Shown: positions 15,641-25,381 of the stretch, piece after piece
Numbering within the stretch: the first letter of the stretch is position 1
Layout of the letters: each line of letters starts with the position of its first letter
Assembly (NCBI RefSeq): GCF_008123515.1
Contig: NZ_VSSR01000071.1
Span: forward strand, 1 to 64,000
Source of the DNA: Bradyrhizobium cytisi
Lineage (GTDB): Bacteria; Pseudomonadota; Alphaproteobacteria; Rhizobiales; Xanthobacteraceae
DNA: 64,000 nt
Direction of reading: 5' to 3'
Translations under genes and position numbers: made by a program
The notes under the pieces: model-generated
Databases searched by the model: none
Seen by the model: only the letters and a program-made list of their open reading frames with translations
What the model was told of the DNA's origin: nothing

Positions 15641-16591
15641 TCATAGATCCAGCACCAGACGTTTCGATTTCGCGCGTGACACGCAGATCTGCATGACCTT
15701 GTTGGAGGCCTTCTCGTCATCGCTGAGGATGACGTCGCGATGGTCGGGCACGCCTGCAATCACGCCGCACTGGCAGATGCCGCAATCGCCGCGCTGGCAG
15801 TCGTAGAGCACGTCGAGACCCGCCGCCTGCAGCGCCTGGATGATGGTCTGACCGGCCGCGACGCTGACGACCTGCCCCGACGATTTGAGCTCGACCTCGA
15901 ACGGCCTGTCTGGCGAGAACGGCTGCTCCGCCTTGAAGAGCTCGTAGTGGATGCGGTCGGCCGGAATGCTCGCGGCAAGCGCAGCCGCTCTCACCGCTTC
16001 GATCATGCCCGCCGGACCGCAGACGTAGATGTGGGAGCTTGCGGCTGCATCGCCGAGCGCGATTGCGATGTCCAGACGGGACTCGTCACCATCGTAGTGA
16101 ATGGACAGACTCTTGGCGCAAATCTCCTGGAGATGCGGCAGGAATGCCAACAGTCCTTGCGTGCGTCCCGAATAGTGCAGGCGAAACGGAGTTGCGCGGG
16201 CGGTTAGCTCCGCCGCCATCGACAGGATCGGCGTGACACCGATGCCGCCGGCAAACAGCAGCGCGGGCGCCGCGTTCTCATGCAGACGAAAATTGTTGAC
16301 CGGCGCACTCGCCTGCACGACATCGCCGATCTTCAGCGCATGCATGAATTGCGAACCGCCGCTCGAAGCCTCCTCGCGCAGCACCCCGAGCGCCAGCGTA
16401 CCCTCGGGGCGGCCGGGCAAAGCCATCAACGAGTACGGCCGGTCTCCTCCATTCGGGAGCGCCACGCGGATATGTGCGCCCGCCTGCCATCGCGGCACGA
16501 CGCCGTCCTCCACGTCAAACACAAGGCTCCGTATGAACGGCGTCTCCGCGGCATACGATCTCACCTTGAGCTTAAGCGGATGCGCGTCCAT
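15641..16591 (-). CDS. Rieske-oxygenase reductase (FMN/NAD plus C-terminal [2Fe-2S])
   Basis: 316 residues in the phthalate dioxygenase reductase/VanB order: flavin-binding barrel (RPYSLMALPG near residue 50), NAD-binding domain (LLFAGGIGVTPILSMA and IYVCGPAGMIEAV), then a plant-type ferredoxin with YDCQRGDCGICQCG and a fourth Cys in QICVSRAKS. It transfers electrons from NAD(P)H to the adjacent Rieske oxygenase. It is first in the operon, downstream of a promoter overlapped by the same operator type as iorA. The Shine-Dalgarno sequence is weak (GAGATG close to the ATG). Confidence 0.93.
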   Translation of the reverse strand: MDAHPLKLKVRSYAAETPFIRSLVFDVEDGVVPRWQAGAHIRVALPNGGDRPYSLMALPGRPEGTLALGVLREEASSGGSQFMHALKIGDVVQASAPVNNFRLHENAAPALLFAGGIGVTPILSMAAELTARATPFRLHYSGRTQGLLAFLPHLQEICAKSLSIHYDGDESRLDIAIALGDAAASSHIYVCGPAGMIEAVRAAALAASIPADRIHYELFKAEQPFSPDRPFEVELKSSGQVVSVAAGQTIIQALQAAGLDVLYDCQRGDCGICQCGVIAGVPDHRDVILSDDEKASNKVMQICVSRAKSKRLVLDL

Positions 16592-16939
16592 TCAGGCATC
16601 TCACAAATTATATGTATTTGCATATTTTTAGACATGTAATAATTGCCTGTCAATCGTCAGTACGGGTGCAGGTCCGGATTGCAGTCCGGTGCACCCGTTC
16701 CTGCGCACGTTGCCCCTAAGCGATTGAAAAGCCTGGAGCCCATCAGTCCGAAATCCCTGGTCGGATTCCTTTTCCTGGTTCAGTAGTTGCTTGCGGCACC
16801 CCTGATCAGCCCACGACAGCTGTGCACCATGCGCATCGAAACCAGATCTTTTCGACGCACCACATTGGTCGGATAGACGCTGTCAGGATCGGTGGTGTCG
16901 ACCGGGAGCCTGACCCGCAACGCCCGCGAAAACCGCGGG
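16592..16939. other. Intergenic region between oxygenase operon and ABC operon end
   Basis: About 350 bp. The left part is the reductase promoter. An imperfect stem-loop at 16662-16698 pairs ACGGGTGCA with TGCACCCGT and has an inner CCGGA/TCCGG stem. On the minus strand 16780-16938 an open frame reads as a Val/Arg-rich peptide ending in SNY with no start codon of its own. I see no complete gene and consider the frame a possible remnant. Confidence 0.5.
16611..16653 (-). promoter_or_regulatory. Promoter with MarR-type operator (oxygenase operon)
   Basis: On the minus strand TTGACA (complement of 16648-16653) is followed after 17 bp by TAAAAA (complement of 16625-16630). Immediately downstream is the palindrome TATG-N6-CATA (16611-16624), and ACATGT lies at 16632-16637. 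The same two elements, in the same order and with similar spacing, occur at the iorA promoter. This supports joint control of the two operons by the locus MarR protein(s). Confidence 0.65.

Positions 16940-16940
<1 letters not shown>
16922..16940 (-). terminator. Hairpin at the end of the CUT1 ABC operon
   Basis: GCCCGCG (16922-16928) pairs with CGCGGGC (16934-16940), with a short loop; on the minus strand it begins within the TAG stop of the ATPase gene. No U-run follows, so it could act as an mRNA end-protecting hairpin rather than a full intrinsic terminator. Confidence 0.5.
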
Positions 16941-18031
<1,091 letters not shown>

Positions 18032-18071
18032 GGATTCCTTTTTCCGTCCCTTATATCGACGGCCAACAAAG

Positions 18072-18099
18072 CCCGGATGATGCTTACGCATCATCCGGG
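18072..18099 (-). terminator. Strong intercistronic hairpin
   Basis: A perfect 12-bp stem, CCCGGATGATGC (18072-18083) with GCATCATCCGGG (18088-18099), closed by a four-base loop. It lies between the solute-binding protein stop (18117) and the ATPase start (18031). Hairpins here commonly stabilise binding-protein mRNA and reduce downstream expression; there is no U-run for full termination. Confidence 0.75.
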
Positions 18100-18116
18100 G
18101 CAGTCTCCGCGGGAAG

Positions 18117-19577
18117 CTAGTTCTTGGGTGGAAGACCCATCGCGGCGCGATAGGCCGCCAGTTGCTTCGCGCGGCCGAACTCATCGGTCAGGCGATTCCA
18201 TTCCTTCGCGACCGCGTCCAGCGCGGCCTGCGGCGTGGTCTGGCCGGCCAGCGCCTTGCCGAGCTCGATCTCGACGACCTCGGTGTAGGAGAAATAGCCG
18301 GGCAGACGCATGTCGAGCGCGACATTCTTGGCATTGATCGAATCCGCTTGCGCGCCAAGGTATTCCTTGGCCTCTTCCGGCGAGAAGTTCTTGCTCCACA
18401 ATTGCAGATTGGCCGTGTGCGATTTGCGGTAAGGATTGACCCCGGTGCCGCCGGTGATCGCCGCCTGCCCCGACACTTCGGGGCTCGTCAGCGTCTTGAC
18501 GAAGTCCCACGCTGCCTGCTGGTTCTTGCCGACCTTCGGTACCGCGATCTGCCATCCACCGAACGCCATGAATGGCGTCGGCAACACGCTTGCGAACTTG
18601 TCCCACTTCTTGGTCTTGGCATTCCAGATCTCATCCGATCCCGGCAGGATCGCCGAACCGACCTTGCCCGAAATCTTCGATTGCTTGGGATCGGCGGCGA
18701 TCACGCCGGTATCACCCCAGCCGATCGACTCGGCCACCTGGCCACCGGCCACGGCGGCATTGACCTCGCCGAACGAGAAGTTCAGCGCATTGGGCGGGCC
18801 AAGCTTTGAAGCCCGGATGTATTCCTCGAGTCCCTTCACCCAGCCAGGATTGTTGATCTGGGCATCCATCGTTTCGGGATCGAAGAACATCGCGCCCGGA
18901 TAGTTCGGGTTGTTGGTATAGGCCGCCGCGTGGCTGAAGAAGAACCAGAACTGCTGGCCGCCGCGACGGAAGGCTTCAGCTGTGCCCCAGAGCCCCTTGT
19001 CCGGGCGCTGGAAGAACTCCGCGATGTCGAGATATTGCTTCCAGGTCTTTGGCGGTGCCAGATCATAGCCGTACTTGGCCTTGAAGGCGTCCTTCTCCTT
19101 GGGATCGCTGAACAGGTCGGTGCGATAGGTGTAGGTGTGGACGTCGCCGTCCATCGACTGCGAATAGATCTTGCCTTCCCACACCATCAGGCGCTCGCGA
19201 TAGGCCGGCTCGACATCGTCCCAATCCTTGCCGGACTGCATCTCCTTCGGCATCTCGCTGAGAAAGGAGACAAAGTCCGGCAGCCAGGCCGGCGCAAAGC
19301 TGACCAGATCGAACGTCGCGTCCGACCCGGTAAGCGATGTAACGATCTTCGGGTAGAGCTCCGACCATGGAAACTCGACGACATTGACTTTGCCGCAGGT
19401 CTTCTTGGTCCATTCATCCGCGCCGAGCTTGAGCGCGGAGGCGATATACGGTCCGGTCTGCGACGCCACCGTCAAGGTGACGCCGGAGTAATCCGGGCTA
19501 CAGGCAGCGTTCGCCTGGCTCACGGTGCAAGCCATCGCGAGCGAGGTGGTCAGCATCAGAAATGTCCGTCGCAACAT
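18117..19577 (-). CDS. Sugar ABC transporter solute-binding protein (family 1)
   Basis: 486 residues with a cleavable signal peptide ([21 protein letters not shown] then ANAA). The mature part is a family-1 extracellular solute-binding protein, seen in [33 protein letters not shown] and the C-terminal [13 protein letters not shown] region. It captures a sugar in the periplasm and delivers it to the permeases encoded just upstream (19606-21515). The ligand cannot be read from sequence, but the operon encodes a sugar kinase, a mutarotase and DeoC, so a pentose or deoxysugar (or a glycoside of one) is likely. Confidence 0.92.
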   Translation of the reverse strand: MLRRTFLMLTTSLAMACTVSQANAACSPDYSGVTLTVASQTGPYIASALKLGADEWTKKTCGKVNVVEFPWSELYPKIVTSLTGSDATFDLVSFAPAWLPDFVSFLSEMPKEMQSGKDWDDVEPAYRERLMVWEGKIYSQSMDGDVHTYTYRTDLFSDPKEKDAFKAKYGYDLAPPKTWKQYLDIAEFFQRPDKGLWGTAEAFRRGGQQFWFFFSHAAAYTNNPNYPGAMFFDPETMDAQINNPGWVKGLEEYIRASKLGPPNALNFSFGEVNAAVAGGQVAESIGWGDTGVIAADPKQSKISGKVGSAILPGSDEIWNAKTKKWDKFASVLPTPFMAFGGWQIAVPKVGKNQQAAWDFVKTLTSPEVSGQAAITGGTGVNPYRKSHTANLQLWSKNFSPEEAKEYLGAQADSINAKNVALDMRLPGYFSYTEVVEIELGKALAGQTTPQAALDAVAKEWNRLTDEFGRAKQLAAYRAAMGLPPKN

Positions 19578-19605
19578 CGTCCAGTCCTCCCTACATAAGT
19601 TTTTG

Positions 19606-20643
19606 CTATTTGATCGCTCCGAGCAGCAGGCCCGACCGCATCATGCGACTGAGCAGACCCGCCATGATCATCATCGGAATGATGGCGACGAGCGCCGCGG
19701 CCGAGATCGCCCACCATTCGTCGCCGCGCTGGCTGTTTTGTCCCGCCACCAGGATAGGCAGCGTCTGCCATCTGGAATTGGTCAGGAACAGCGCGAACAG
19801 GAACTCGTTCCAGACGAAGGCGAGCGTGATCATGAAAGTCGCCAGCAGCCCGTTCATCGACATCGGCACCACGATGCCGAGGAAGATGCGCCAGCTCGGC
19901 ACATTGTCGACCATCGCGGCTTCTTCGACCTCGATCGGAATGGCCTCGAAGAAGTCACGCATCAGCCAGACCACGATCGGCAGCGAGAACGCGACATAGC
20001 ACAGCGTCAGGCCGACATAGCTATCGATGAGCTGGAAGCCGAGCCGGCCGATTTCGCTGTAGAGCAGATACAGCGCGAAAGCCGTGACGATCGGCGGAAA
20101 CATGCGCTGGCTGACAAACCAGAACAGGATGTCCTCATTGCCGAGGATCGGCCCCGGCAGCGGCAGGCGGTTGGCCAGGATTGCAGCGGCAAGCGCGATC
20201 GGGAACGCCAGCAGCAGCGCCTGCGGGCGGGTGAATCCGAACGAATTGTTGAACAGCAGATAGCCGCCGAGCGCGAGCAGGAAGAAGATCAGGCCGGCGC
20301 CGAAGCGCACCCTGAATTCGAACCGCACCAGTGCATAGGCCGCCATTGCGCCGACTGCGGTCGCGATCGCTGCCGCCGACATTCCGACGATTGTCGAGTT
20401 CAGGAAGGTTCGGAAGAACTCGCCACGGATACCCTGGTAGAGATCGATGAAGGGCTGCAGGGTCGGCGTGAAGTCGACGAACGGAATATAGGTCGGGCCG
20501 CCGACCACGCCCGGCGGGGTCTTGAACGCCGTCACCACCACCCAATAGAGCGGAAACGCCGTGATCAGGCACCAGACGAGCACGCCGGCCGTGACCAGGC
20601 GGCGACTCCAGCTCGACAGTCCGGTCAGGCCCTGCCCGCTCAT
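19606..20643 (-). CDS. Sugar ABC transporter permease (MalG/UgpE type)
   Basis: 345 residues with about six or more hydrophobic segments. The EAA coupling motif appears in DFFEAIPIEVEEAAMVDNVPSWRIFLGIVVPM (in part), which contacts the ATPase. It is the second inner-membrane subunit of the importer. At 345 residues it is longer than the usual ~280, with extra hydrophobic sequence in the middle (LIFFLLALGGYLLFNNSFG region) that may add a membrane pair. Its start overlaps the stop of the other permease gene. Confidence 0.92.
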   Translation of the reverse strand: MSGQGLTGLSSWSRRLVTAGVLVWCLITAFPLYWVVVTAFKTPPGVVGGPTYIPFVDFTPTLQPFIDLYQGIRGEFFRTFLNSTIVGMSAAAIATAVGAMAAYALVRFEFRVRFGAGLIFFLLALGGYLLFNNSFGFTRPQALLLAFPIALAAAILANRLPLPGPILGNEDILFWFVSQRMFPPIVTAFALYLLYSEIGRLGFQLIDSYVGLTLCYVAFSLPIVVWLMRDFFEAIPIEVEEAAMVDNVPSWRIFLGIVVPMSMNGLLATFMITLAFVWNEFLFALFLTNSRWQTLPILVAGQNSQRGDEWWAISAAALVAIIPMMIMAGLLSRMMRSGLLLGAIK

Positions 20644-21515
20644 CGGCGCTTCTCCAGATGCGGCCGCAGCAGCGCCAGATAGGTCACGCCGATGATCGTG
20701 ATCGCGATCAGGAACAGGAAGCTGAGTGCCGACGTGTAGCCGAGATTGAACTTCTTGAAGCCCTCTTGATAGGCGAACAAGGTCAAGGTCTCGGTGTCCA
20801 CGCCGGGTCCACCGCCCGTCATCACGAACACGGTGTCCATGATCTTGTAGCTCTCGATCAGGCGGATGAAGACGACCGCAGCGGAGATCGGCAGCATCAT
20901 CGGGAACGTGATGCCCCAGAATTGCTGCCAGGCGCTGGCATTCTCGAGCTCGGCCGCCTCGTAGACATCTTCAGGGAGTGTTTGCAGGCCAGCCAGCATC
21001 ATCAGGATGATGAACGGCGTCCACTGCCAGATCTCAACCGCAATGATGCAGGCGAGCGCCCAATGTCCGTTGGTGAGGAACGGCAGGTTCGCCAGTCCGA
21101 ACATGGACAAAAGCTGGTTGAGCGGCCCCATGGTCGGATTGAAGATCATTCGGGCAACGAGCGCGACGGCAACCGGGGCCAGCAGCATGGGCAGCAGCAA
21201 GGCCACGCGAAACAGCCGTTCGCCCGGAATGCGCGCGTTCAGCGCGAGCGCAACGCCAAACCCGATTACGTACTGCAAACCGACCGCGATGAACGCGATC
21301 ATCGTCGTCGTGAAGATCGCATTCCAGAAGCGCGGCTCTTGCAAGAGCGAAACATAATTTCCGAGCCACACGACGCGCGGCGGGATCGGGGGAATCAGGC
21401 GATAGCTGAGGAAGCTCGTGGTGAACGAATAGATCAGCGGAAAGATCGAGATCGCCAGCACGACGAGCACCGCCGGCCAGATGAAGACATGCTTGATCGG
21501 ATCGTTCCGCATCAT
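20640..21515 (-). CDS. Sugar ABC transporter permease (MalF/UgpA type)
   Basis: 291 residues with six predicted membrane helices, the normal size for this subunit. The EAA loop reads EDVYEAAELENASAWQQFW, followed by ITFPMMLPISAAV. It pairs with the product of 19606-20643 to form the translocation channel. The gene lies seven bases downstream of the ribokinase-type gene, so importer and kinase are co-transcribed. The signature MTGGGPGVDTETLTLFAYQEGFK is typical of CUT1 permeases. Confidence 0.93.
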   Translation of the reverse strand: MMRNDPIKHVFIWPAVLVVLAISIFPLIYSFTTSFLSYRLIPPIPPRVVWLGNYVSLLQEPRFWNAIFTTTMIAFIAVGLQYVIGFGVALALNARIPGERLFRVALLLPMLLAPVAVALVARMIFNPTMGPLNQLLSMFGLANLPFLTNGHWALACIIAVEIWQWTPFIILMMLAGLQTLPEDVYEAAELENASAWQQFWGITFPMMLPISAAVVFIRLIESYKIMDTVFVMTGGGPGVDTETLTLFAYQEGFKKFNLGYTSALSFLFLIAITIIGVTYLALLRPHLEKRR

Positions 21516-21522
21516 GAGCAGA

Positions 21523-22455
21523 TCATCGCTTCAACAGGGCTTCAATCTCGGCACGCCGCGGCATGGCAGGCGCAGTCCCCGCACGCGTCACGGAAATCCC
21601 CGCCGTGGCCGACCCGAACCGCGCCGCTTCCAGTGGATCGGCGCCGCCCGCAAGCGCTGCTGCGAAGCCGCCGACGAATGCATCGCCCGCGCCCGCGGTT
21701 TCGACCACCTTGCCGGCGGCGAACGGGGGCACGTGCAGCGAGCGATCTCGCCCGTGAAACAGCGCCCCGCGTTCACCGAGCGTGATCAGCGCGGTCCCCG
21801 CTCCCTTGGCCAGCAACGCGTCTCCGGCGCGGCGGGCGCCGTCGAGATCGCTCACCGCGATCCCCGTCAGCGCTTCCGCCTCGGTCTCGTTGGGAACGAC
21901 GTAGTCGCACAATGCAAACAGGCTGTCGTCGAATGCGCCCGCGGGTGCCGGGTTGAACACGGTGACGCTGCCCGCAGCGCGCGCGATCTCGAGGCCGCGC
22001 TGCGCGGCGGCGACCGGTTGCTCGAGCTGGGTCACGAAGACGCGGCTGGTGCGGATCGCATCCGCGGCCGCGTCGACGTCGGCAGGGCTGAGACCGTCGG
22101 CCGCTCCGCTCACCACGATGATGGCGTTGTCGCCGCGTGTCTCGTGGACATAGATGAAGGCGGCGCCGGTTGGCGCCTCCGCAGTCCTGGCCACGCACGG
22201 GCGAATTCCCTCGGCCTCCCACGTCTTGATGGCAAGATCGCCGAAGGCGTCGCGGCCAATCCGGGAGATGAAGGTCACGTCCGCGCCCGCGCGCGCAGCG
22301 GCCACGGCCTGGTTCGATCCCTTGCCGCCTGGTCCCATGGCAAATCCCGAGCCTGCGATCGTCTCGCCGATCGCAGGCATGCTGCCGGCCCGAAAGGCCA
22401 GATCGACAACGAAGATGCCGAGCACTGCGACGCCAGTCTTGCTCATGGTCGTCAC
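21523..22455 (-). CDS. PfkB-family sugar kinase (ribokinase/deoxyribokinase type)
   Basis: 310 residues, usual ribokinase length. The N-terminal PfkB motif GPGGKGSNQAVAAARAGADV binds the sugar. The C-terminal ATP/catalytic motif ETAGAGDAFVGGFAAAL contains the base Asp of GAGD. It phosphorylates a pentose at O5 in the cytoplasm. Its start overlaps the mutarotase stop (ATGA). With deoC in the same operon, deoxyribokinase activity giving 2-deoxyribose-5-phosphate is the economical reading, although ribose cannot be excluded. Confidence 0.92.
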   Translation of the reverse strand: MTTMSKTGVAVLGIFVVDLAFRAGSMPAIGETIAGSGFAMGPGGKGSNQAVAAARAGADVTFISRIGRDAFGDLAIKTWEAEGIRPCVARTAEAPTGAAFIYVHETRGDNAIIVVSGAADGLSPADVDAAADAIRTSRVFVTQLEQPVAAAQRGLEIARAAGSVTVFNPAPAGAFDDSLFALCDYVVPNETEAEALTGIAVSDLDGARRAGDALLAKGAGTALITLGERGALFHGRDRSLHVPPFAAGKVVETAGAGDAFVGGFAAALAGGADPLEAARFGSATAGISVTRAGTAPAMPRRAEIEALLKR

Positions 22456-22907
22456 TCTTCGTCCGGCGCGATGACGCCCTTGGAGAACAGGAAGCAGCCG
22501 TAGAAGCGCCGCTCACCGGTGGCGATCACGCAATAGGCCGTCTTGGCCCTTTCATAGAAGGCATGGCGCTCGACCCCGACCAGCGGCCAGGAGCGTCCCT
22601 CGGCGCGGTCGATCGCGGCCTGCACCTCGCGCTGCACCGGCGGCACCTCCTGGGGCTGGCCGACGATCTCCATGCGGATCGCGGCATCGTCGACGAACGT
22701 ATCGAGCGGCAGCACCGAGAGGATGGCTTCGATCGCCTTTGCCGTGCTGACGTTGTCGATGCGAAGCAGCTCGCCGAACACGGTCTGGCGTGCGATCGAG
22801 TCAGCAGGAAAATTGGTATCGCACACCACGAGGCGGTCTCCGTGCCCCATCGCGCGCAAGGCATAGAGCACGTCGGCATTGAGCAGTGGATTGATGCCCT
22901 TGAGCAT
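22452..22907 (-). CDS. RbsD/FucU-family sugar mutarotase (pyranase)
   Basis: 151 residues from the ATG at 22905-22907, chosen for the GGGAGGGAC ribosome-binding site upstream. MLKGINPLLNADVLYALRAM, HGDRLVVCDTNFPAD and the C-terminal YCVIATGERRFYGCFLFSKG match FucU/RbsD proteins, which interconvert anomeric or ring forms of ribose or fucose. The His and Asp in GHGDRLVVCD are the expected active-site residues. It is coupled to the kinase gene, so it probably presents the kinase with the correct ring form of the imported sugar. Confidence 0.92.
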   Translation of the reverse strand: MLKGINPLLNADVLYALRAMGHGDRLVVCDTNFPADSIARQTVFGELLRIDNVSTAKAIEAILSVLPLDTFVDDAAIRMEIVGQPQEVPPVQREVQAAIDRAEGRSWPLVGVERHAFYERAKTAYCVIATGERRFYGCFLFSKGVIAPDEE

Positions 22908-22988
22908 GTTGCGTCCCTCCCTTGTCGTCAAAATCGCCCGAACTCTGATGGTTCGGATGCCAACCAGTATCACCGCAAGGTGACGTCT

Positions 22989-25379
22989 TCAGTCCCCGTA
23001 GGGAATCCAGATGTTCTTCACCTGCACCGCATGACGGAGCAGGATCGGACCTTCGCTCGCCGCCCGGTCGTACCAATCGAGCGCCAGCCCGTGGTCGACC
23101 AGCGTGCGCTTGAGGTTGCCGACCGACAGCCGCTCGGCGGCCGTCGAGGCCTCTTGCGAGCCGAACACCCAGAGCGCATCGACGTCGTCATGCTCGGCAA
23201 GGACCTTTGCCAGCACATCGCGCTCGCCGGTGACGATATTCACCACGCCTGACGGCACGTCCGACGTCTCCAGCACCTGGTAGAAATCGGTCGCTGCAAG
23301 CGGATGCCGCTCGCTCGGAACGGCGACGACACGGTTGCCCATCGCGATCAACGGTGCCACCAGGCTGATGAAGCCCAGCAACGGGGCCTCGTCCGGACAG
23401 GCCACCCCGACCACGCCGATCGGCTCGTGCATGGCCAGCGCCACGCCGCGCAACGGCGGCGCATGGATCGTCCCCTCGTATTTATCGGCCCACGCCCCAT
23501 AGCTGAACAGCCGCTCGATACTCGCCTCGACCTCCGCGCGCGCCTTTGCGGGCGAAACGCCGGTCATATCACCGATGCGCTTGGCGAACTCGTCGCCGCG
23601 CGCGGACAGATTCTCGGCAAGATAGTAGAGGATTTGGGCGCGATTATGCGTCGTCGCCCGCGCCCACCCTTCGGCCGAGCGCGCGGCGGCCACGGCGTTA
23701 CGGATATCCTTGCGATTGCCCTCGCCGGCTTCGCCGAGCTGCCGCCCCTTCGGCGACAGCACTGCGCGCGAATAATTTCCGTCAGGACGGACCTGCTTGC
23801 CGCCGACAAACAGCTTGGCGGTCCGATCGATCGACGGCGTGCCAAATCCGGCGCCGTCGGCAGGAGCCGCCGGGGATGGCGGCGGCACCTTCGCCCGCGC
23901 CTTCCGCCCGCTCCAGGCCTTCGGCTTGAGATATTCGTAGAGGCCTTCCCGGCCACCCTCGCGGCCGAAGCCGGACTCGCGATAGCCGCCGAAGCCGACG
24001 CTGGCATCAAACAAATTGGTCGCATTGACCCAGACCACGCCGGCCTGAAGTTTTGGCGCGATATCGAGCGCCAGGCCGATGGTCTCGCTCCACACGCTGG
24101 CGGCAAGGCCATAGCGCGTGTTGTTGGCGAGCATCACCGCCTCGTCCGGCGTCCGGAACGTCATCGCGACCAGCACCGGGCCAAAGATCTCCTCGATCGC
24201 CACGGTCGATGACGGATGCACGTTCCAGAGCAAGGTCGGGGGATAGAAGCATCCCTCGGCGGGGATCGGTCCCGGCGCCTGATACTTCTCGGCGCCCTCC
24301 TTCACTCCCGTTTCGACCAGCGCCTTGATCCGCTCGAGCTGCACTGGTGCGACCACCGCGCCCATGTCGATCGCCTTGTCGAGCGGCGGACCCACGCGCA
24401 GCGTCTCCATGCGGCGGATCAGGCGCTTGCGGAATGTCTCTGCAATGCCCTCCTGCAACAGCAGCCGCGATCCGGCGCAGCAGACCTGGCCCTGGTTGAA
24501 CCAGATCGCGTCGACCACGCCTTCCACGGCGCCATCGAGGTCGGCGTCGTCGAACACGATGAATGGCGACTTGCCGCCAAGCTCGAGCGTCAGCGATTTG
24601 CCGCTCCCGGCGGTCGACTGACGGATCAACCGCCCGACCTCGGTCGATCCGGTGAAGGCGATCTTGTCGACACCGGGATTTTCGACGAGCAACGCGCCGG
24701 TGGCGCCATCGCCCGTCACCACATTCAACACGCCGGGCGGCAGGCCGGCTTCCGCCGCGAGCTCGGCGAACAGCAGCGCGGTGAGTGACGTGAATTCTGC
24801 CGGTTTCAGCACCACGGTATTGCCGGTCGCCAGCGCGGGCGCGATCTTCCAGGCCAGCATCAGCAGCGGAAAGTTCCAGGGGATGATCTGGCCGACCACA
24901 CCGACCGGGACATGGTCGACGAATTCGCGCTCCTGCAACTGCGCCCAGCCGGCGTGATACAGGAAGTGGCGCGCGGCGAGTGGCACGTCGAGATCGCGGG
25001 TTTCCCTGATCGGCTTGCCATTGTCGATCGCTTCCAGCACCGCGAACAGGCGAGCGTGACGCTGCAGCATGCGCGCCAGCGCATAGAGATGACGGGCACG
25101 ACCGTGACCACCGAGCTTTGCCCATGACGACTGCGCCGATCGCGCGGCGCCGACGGCAGCCTCGACATCCGCAGCGATGCCTTGCGCGATCCTGGCCAGC
25201 GTCTTGCCGGTGGCCGGCTCGATCGTCGTCAGATGCTTGCCCGACGCTGGAGCTGCGAATTTGCCGGCAATGAAATGCCCAAACGTCGCCTCGTGCCGCT
25301 TCAGCCAGGCGCGCGCCTCGCCGTCCGCCTCGGGGGCAGGACCATAATCCATGGTCTCGTAGTAATGTGCGATACTCAT
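22989..25379 (-). CDS. Tandem-domain aldehyde dehydrogenase (ALDH16-like)
   Basis: 796 residues, about 1.6 times a normal ALDH. The first ~480 residues are a complete domain with the general base Glu in LELGGKSPF and the nucleophile Cys in NQGQVCCAGSR. A Pro/Ala-rich linker (KVPPPSPAAPADG) follows. The second domain keeps an ALDH-like Rossmann region (EPIGVVGVACPDEAP) but lacks both catalytic residues. That architecture is the ALDH16 family, where the second domain is catalytically dead. In this operon it would oxidise acetaldehyde released by DeoC to acetate. It starts two bases after the deoC stop. Confidence 0.93.
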   Translation of the reverse strand: MSIAHYYETMDYGPAPEADGEARAWLKRHEATFGHFIAGKFAAPASGKHLTTIEPATGKTLARIAQGIAADVEAAVGAARSAQSSWAKLGGHGRARHLYALARMLQRHARLFAVLEAIDNGKPIRETRDLDVPLAARHFLYHAGWAQLQEREFVDHVPVGVVGQIIPWNFPLLMLAWKIAPALATGNTVVLKPAEFTSLTALLFAELAAEAGLPPGVLNVVTGDGATGALLVENPGVDKIAFTGSTEVGRLIRQSTAGSGKSLTLELGGKSPFIVFDDADLDGAVEGVVDAIWFNQGQVCCAGSRLLLQEGIAETFRKRLIRRMETLRVGPPLDKAIDMGAVVAPVQLERIKALVETGVKEGAEKYQAPGPIPAEGCFYPPTLLWNVHPSSTVAIEEIFGPVLVAMTFRTPDEAVMLANNTRYGLAASVWSETIGLALDIAPKLQAGVVWVNATNLFDASVGFGGYRESGFGREGGREGLYEYLKPKAWSGRKARAKVPPPSPAAPADGAGFGTPSIDRTAKLFVGGKQVRPDGNYSRAVLSPKGRQLGEAGEGNRKDIRNAVAAARSAEGWARATTHNRAQILYYLAENLSARGDEFAKRIGDMTGVSPAKARAEVEASIERLFSYGAWADKYEGTIHAPPLRGVALAMHEPIGVVGVACPDEAPLLGFISLVAPLIAMGNRVVAVPSERHPLAATDFYQVLETSDVPSGVVNIVTGERDVLAKVLAEHDDVDALWVFGSQEASTAAERLSVGNLKRTLVDHGLALDWYDRAASEGPILLRHAVQVKNIWIPYGD

Positions 25380-25381
25380 GC

